Source: Candidatus Endomicrobium procryptotermitis
Lineage (GTDB): Bacteria; Elusimicrobiota; Endomicrobiia; Endomicrobiales; Endomicrobiaceae
Direction: 5' to 3'
Assembly (NCBI GenBank): GCA_031279415.1
Contig: JAITIP010000023.1
Location: 1 to 34,855 of the forward strand
Length of the DNA: 34,855 bases
Shown: positions 31,499 to 34,855 of the stretch, one piece after another
Layout of the letters: every line of letters starts with the position of its first letter
Position numbering within the stretch: position 1 is the first letter of the stretch
Notes under the pieces: generated by a model
The model's input: only the letters and a program-made list of their open reading frames with translations
Told to the model about the DNA's origin: nothing
Databases searched by the model: none
Program-made: the position numbers and the translations under genes

Positions 31499-32931
31499 TA
31501 GCCGTTGCCTCCTCCAGCACCAGTAAAGTCAAATGTTGGATATGTTTTAGCCGGCGGCACATTCTTTTTTGCCGTCTCGGCATTTTCGCCATAGAACGCT
31601 TCTCTATATTCCCACGGAGCAGCAATGCCGGCATTTATTTCATTAATCATCTGCGCCTTTTCAGCATTAGTATCCTCAATGATACTATCGTCAAATTGGA
31701 CTGTTACTGTGACTTCCTTGCCTACAGTTAATGTCTTTAAGAATAAAATCCCTCTTGCTAAATTCTTAAGTGCTGCGGCAACAACCTTCTGATGTTTTTG
31801 CATTGTGCGGAACATATCGGAATTTTCAGAGATGACCTGCGTAGCAGTTGCCGCATTGGTACCGTCAAACTTATAAACCATATCGCCCATGCCGACTTTC
31901 TGAGAAAGAAGTATCAATTCTTTTTCAAGCGTCGTTGCGTAATCATTAGCGCGGTACGCAGGTGTGATATCTTCAATCAATGGCTTTGAATCCTTGCTTG
32001 CAAACTCTTGCGGGATATTGTAGATGACGCTATCTTGTTCATCGGTTACAGGTCGAGGATTTCCGTTAGCGTCTATCTTAACCAGAGCTTCTGATATAGC
32101 AATACGAGGGCGTCCTGTCTTCATTGAAATCGACATACCATCAAATGCGATATCGCAGTCTTTTAAGTTATCGATGGCATTAGCATAAATTGAAATACCC
32201 ATAGGGGAGTTTTCGTCTACATTGTTAGCAATAGCAGGACGGATAATAGAAAATAAAGGAGTAGCCGTATCATAACCTTTCTCATCTTCAACCTCTTCAA
32301 ACTTTACAGGAACATCAATAACCCAGCCTGTACGAACATTGATCTCATAAAATCTGTTTGCAACAACGTAGTACCATTCATCTTTAGGCTTATCGCGTTT
32401 ACGTTCATGCGCCTGAAGATACAAATACATTTTGCCTTTTTTTGCCATCACACTGCCGAAAGCACAGCTCACAATCTGACCATTTGCCCACTCCAGAGGA
32501 AAAACCATATCACCGTGGACATAATCAATGAGCGGCTCATCGCCTTCGTTTTCCTGACGTAACACCCATGCGCCCGTTCCTTCCGCAAAGGCTGATTCGA
32601 TTGATTCGTTACCGAGTACGTCAAAGTTATTAAAATCAAGAGCAGCTTGGAACGCATCCTGCAAGCCCTGTTCAGAAATTGTTACATAGGTCTTTTCGTT
32701 AAACAGCAAATTTGCCCAGTCTTCGCATACTTTTTTAGCCATACCGAGAGAGCGCATCTCAACGCAAGTACTTTGACCTTTGGCTTGGTGGATTTTGTAT
32801 GTGTGAAATTTGCTGACTTTGCCGCGATACCATAGTTTCCAATCGTGCATTAAATCGTAAAAGCCGGGGCGCACAGTGACATAGCCTGCACTGCGAATTA
32901 AAGATATAATTGAATTTCTGTTAAGATACAT
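31498..32931 (-). CDS. Portal protein (SPP1 gp6-like)
   Basis: A 477-aa ring protein through which DNA enters the head. An early segment KLWYRGKVSKFHTYKI, FAEGTGAWVLRQENEGDEP, a central NVDENSPMGISIYANAIDNL and a C-terminal TNAATATQVISENSDMF block are typical of the Phage_prot_Gp6 portal family. Its place between terminase and minor capsid genes agrees. The ATG overlaps the terminase stop by one base; the site GGTGG is weak. Confidence 0.88.
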   Translation of the reverse strand: MYLNRNSIISLIRSAGYVTVRPGFYDLMHDWKLWYRGKVSKFHTYKIHQAKGQSTCVEMRSLGMAKKVCEDWANLLFNEKTYVTISEQGLQDAFQAALDFNNFDVLGNESIESAFAEGTGAWVLRQENEGDEPLIDYVHGDMVFPLEWANGQIVSCAFGSVMAKKGKMYLYLQAHERKRDKPKDEWYYVVANRFYEINVRTGWVIDVPVKFEEVEDEKGYDTATPLFSIIRPAIANNVDENSPMGISIYANAIDNLKDCDIAFDGMSISMKTGRPRIAISEALVKIDANGNPRPVTDEQDSVIYNIPQEFASKDSKPLIEDITPAYRANDYATTLEKELILLSQKVGMGDMVYKFDGTNAATATQVISENSDMFRTMQKHQKVVAAALKNLARGILFLKTLTVGKEVTVTVQFDDSIIEDTNAEKAQMINEINAGIAAPWEYREAFYGENAETAKKNVPPAKTYPTFDFTGAGGGNG

Positions 32932-34232
32932 TAAGCCACCGCCTTATAAGAATTTAGCTGACCCACAAACGCTTCCGAACCGTACTCTTGAGAATCAAGC
33001 GGATCTATATTTGAAGTGAAGTCATCAAGCCTTTTATCTTCATCTGCCTTATCATCCCAGAGAGCTTCAGCAAATGCATCCTGTGTATATTTGCAGTGTT
33101 CCATAATCTCAAGCCGGCCCTGTGATAAAAGCAGATTGTCCATTCTGATTCTGTCAATAATGGGCAGCTTGAGCGAATTTCTCAAAAGTAAAGGAACTTT
33201 GTCTTTTTTCAGTTCAGCGGCAAGCCCGCGAATTAAAACCTGCTCGGCAGAATCGGCAAACGCATACTTTAATGCCGGATAAGTGCGGATATTTCTCTGA
33301 ACAAAAGAGCTGAATGCTGCCGCAAGAGTTGCCGGATTATCAAGCGCGCCTTTTCTGTATTCCTCATCAAGAATAATTTTTTTTGCGTAGCGCGGCGTAA
33401 ATCCAACAAGGCTAAAAGACTGCCCGGACTTATTTCCTCCAAAGTCTACGCCTACAGAACCCAGCATTATTGGCGGCGCGGTTTTAATAATAAAGTTCTT
33501 CGGATTGTTTGCAAAGAGCGGATATACTGCGCCTTCAGCTGCAATTCTTAAGCCTAGAATGTCACGTTTAAACCATATAGACTCTGTATCGTACGTTGAA
33601 AGTATCTGACGTTTTACCGCATCCGGAATGCTTGAGTTATCGGCAATCGTAAAATGTTCATAATTAAAGCCGTAATTCTTAATCTTTTTTTGCTGCTTAA
33701 AATGAAAATCCAAGACATCTGCGTAATACCAATGCTTTGGCGGCTTCGGGTTCAGATCGTGAAATATTTTTCTATCAGAGCTGGATATAGTCCTATCGAA
33801 AACTTCTTTGATAAAATCAGGATGGCACTCGTTTGACTCAGTAATCAGCGCGGTTCCGTATGAGTTGCCCTTGATAAGTTTCTCATCGCCTTTTTTACCG
33901 CCGCCGGAAATCAATATAACTTTTTGACCTTTTGGAGTATCAACATAAACACAATCGCGCCCTTCATATTTTCCAGCGCGGTATCTTCCGGCAAAATAGT
34001 AACGAACGCCCAAACCGTTTGAATCGATAATATTTAGCTTTGCGCTTGCTACCGAAACGCCGGCAGCTAAATGCAAATCGTCATCGTGATTATCAACTTC
34101 TATACACCATGCCAAAGTATTAACGATGTTCTTACTGCCTCTTTTACCGCCTTCGGCGACATTAAACCAAGAAGTCCTTGACCGCTTAATAAAAGCGACC
34201 TGTTTAGCGTTAAAAGGTTTTAATTTACTCAC
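32931..34232 (-). CDS. terL: Terminase large subunit
   Basis: About 433 aa; packages DNA using an N-terminal ATPase and a C-terminal RNase-H-like nuclease. Numbered from the GTG start, the deviant Walker A is GGKRGSKN (28-35), the acidic Walker B-like region is ITESNECH (about 130-137), the coupling region is FHDLNPKPPKHWYY, and the first nuclease Asp lies in GVDFGG (near 263). A changed P-loop is usual in this subgroup of clostridial-type terminases. The GTG at 34232 is chosen because GAGG lies 9 nt upstream; a TTG at 34247 is in frame. It overlaps the small subunit gene by 8 nt. Confidence 0.88.
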   Translation of the reverse strand: MSKLKPFNAKQVAFIKRSRTSWFNVAEGGKRGSKNIVNTLAWCIEVDNHDDDLHLAAGVSVASAKLNIIDSNGLGVRYYFAGRYRAGKYEGRDCVYVDTPKGQKVILISGGGKKGDEKLIKGNSYGTALITESNECHPDFIKEVFDRTISSSDRKIFHDLNPKPPKHWYYADVLDFHFKQQKKIKNYGFNYEHFTIADNSSIPDAVKRQILSTYDTESIWFKRDILGLRIAAEGAVYPLFANNPKNFIIKTAPPIMLGSVGVDFGGNKSGQSFSLVGFTPRYAKKIILDEEYRKGALDNPATLAAAFSSFVQRNIRTYPALKYAFADSAEQVLIRGLAAELKKDKVPLLLRNSLKLPIIDRIRMDNLLLSQGRLEIMEHCKYTQDAFAEALWDDKADEDKRLDDFTSNIDPLDSQEYGSEAFVGQLNSYKAVA

Positions 34233-34659
34233 TAGCTTTGACCTCAATCAGATTTTTAATATCCTGTGTTTTTTCAGGATTCTGCAAAGTCTTTAAAATT
34301 TCTGACAGCCGCTGCTCCGGAGTTATTGCTCCGGCAGATGGAAGTTCTATCTTTACTCCCATGAAAGACCGTCCAATTATTCTGTCAAGGATCTTGTCAA
34401 AAACTGCGTGATTGCCTTCTTTCATAGCTACGTCTATATTTTTCAAAAACCAAACTTCAAGCAAAGTTAAATTTGTTCTGTCTACCTTGTTAAAATCAGC
34501 CTCAGTCATCAAAAGATACTTTGAAAACATCTCAATAATCTTTTCGACCGACAGTCTGCGCGCTTCTTTTATTTCATCTGGAAGCTTTGGCCGCCCTTTA
34601 GGGTTTCCTGACTGGCCTTTTTTCCAATTACTACCGCCAGTCTTTTTACCTTTAGCCAT
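34225..34659 (-). CDS. terS: Terminase small subunit (DUF5681-type N-terminus)
   Basis: A 144-aa DNA-recognition subunit. The N-terminus WKKGQSGNPKGRPK is the DUF5681 signature, basic and Gly-rich, followed by helical DNA-binding and oligomerisation parts and an acidic tail. It is directly before terL with overlapping ends, and 4 nt after the methyltransferase stop. GAGG lies 8 nt before the ATG. Confidence 0.78.
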   Translation of the reverse strand: MAKGKKTGGSNWKKGQSGNPKGRPKLPDEIKEARRLSVEKIIEMFSKYLLMTEADFNKVDRTNLTLLEVWFLKNIDVAMKEGNHAVFDKILDRIIGRSFMGVKIELPSAGAITPEQRLSEILKTLQNPEKTQDIKNLIEVKASE

Positions 34660-34663
34660 ATAA

Positions 34664-34855
34664 CTAACCTCGCATTAATCTTGCTTTTTGGTTAGTAAAC
34701 AACTCCCATCTCTTTACTATTACATCGCAATATTTGGGGTCAAGCTCCATAACACGACAATGGCGGCCGAGTTGCTCACATGAAATAAGCGTAGAACCGC
34801 TGCCGCCAAAGCCATCCAGAACTATATCTTTGCTTCTTGAATTGCGCTTTAATGC
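34664..34855 (-). CDS. DNA methyltransferase, C-terminal part (truncated by window edge)
   Basis: Read directly: the last 63 residues of an N4/N6 DNA methyltransferase. The SAM-binding motif DGFGGSGST is followed by CEQLGRHCRVMELDPKYCDV and the end VKRWELF, as in beta-class enzymes where this motif lies near the C-terminus. The catalytic DPPY-type motif would be outside the window. It is probably the second half of a ParB-methyltransferase fusion, of which an N-terminal half appears at the opposite end. Role: modification of phage DNA. It is co-transcribed with terS. Confidence 0.85.
   Translation of the reverse strand, partial: ALKRNSRSKDIVLDGFGGSGSTLISCEQLGRHCRVMELDPKYCDVIVKRWELFTNQKARLMRG

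Noticed and set aside
1-34855. CRISPR array or insertion sequence
   Set aside because: No regularly spaced repeats with unique spacers and no transposase reading frame were seen; the only tandem repeat is the 24-bp coding one in the tail tip gene.

Overview
The window is AT-rich bacterial DNA in which two stretches of temperate tailed-phage genes flank a short piece of ordinary chromosome. The host looks Gram-negative and low-GC: there is a CreD-type inner membrane protein, a spanin-like phage lysis cassette, and a tRNA-Ser without an encoded CCA end. An Elusimicrobiota-like host would fit, but that is only an impression and nothing here proves the phylum.

Left phage segment (about 1-6919). 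Leftward, from a strong early promoter near 4350, run a small helix-turn-helix protein, an unknown 214-aa protein, a DnaB-type helicase, a small unknown protein, a replication-O-like initiator and the start of a ParB-like protein cut off at base 1. Rightward run a LexA/CI-type S24 repressor, a secreted 140-aa protein of unknown function and a tyrosine integrase. After the integrase a 19-bp tRNA 3' end (6901-6919) probably marks the prophage-chromosome junction.

Host segment (about 6920-13640). It holds an ABC-F ATPase, a convergent U32/TrhP-like protein, a tiny ORF, a two-gene membrane operon (CreD and a DUF2207 protein with a poly-Gly tail), tRNA-Ser(GGA) with its terminator, and the C-terminal stump of a staphylococcal-nuclease-like gene.

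Right phage segment (about 13.9-34.86 kb). This is a leftward late operon of a long-tailed phage, in transcription order: DNA methyltransferase (3' end only, cut off by the window edge), small and large terminase, portal, minor capsid protein, GP20-type scaffold, major capsid protein with a fused Ig-like domain, head-tail joining proteins, tail terminator, tail tube, two tail assembly proteins including Gp15, tape measure, lambda M/L/K-like tip proteins, an I-J-like fusion with a LamG-type domain, tail fibre and adhesin candidates, then holin-like proteins, an almost completely overlapping gene pair and an M15 endopeptidase. A hairpin terminator closes the operon. A second tyrosine integrase lies beyond it, next to the nuclease stump. 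Head and connector genes resemble those of Firmicutes siphophages, whereas the tail tip resembles lambda.

The two phage segments complement each other: early, replication and lysogeny functions on the left, packaging, structure and lysis on the right. Both window ends fall within what look like parts of one gene type, a ParB-methyltransferase fusion. Either two related prophages flank the host piece, or the sequence ends reflect a repeat or a closed molecule. The most unusual item is the pair of same-strand ORFs at 15546-15945, which start 4 nt apart and share about 390 nt in different frames while both reading like plausible membrane or secreted lysis proteins.
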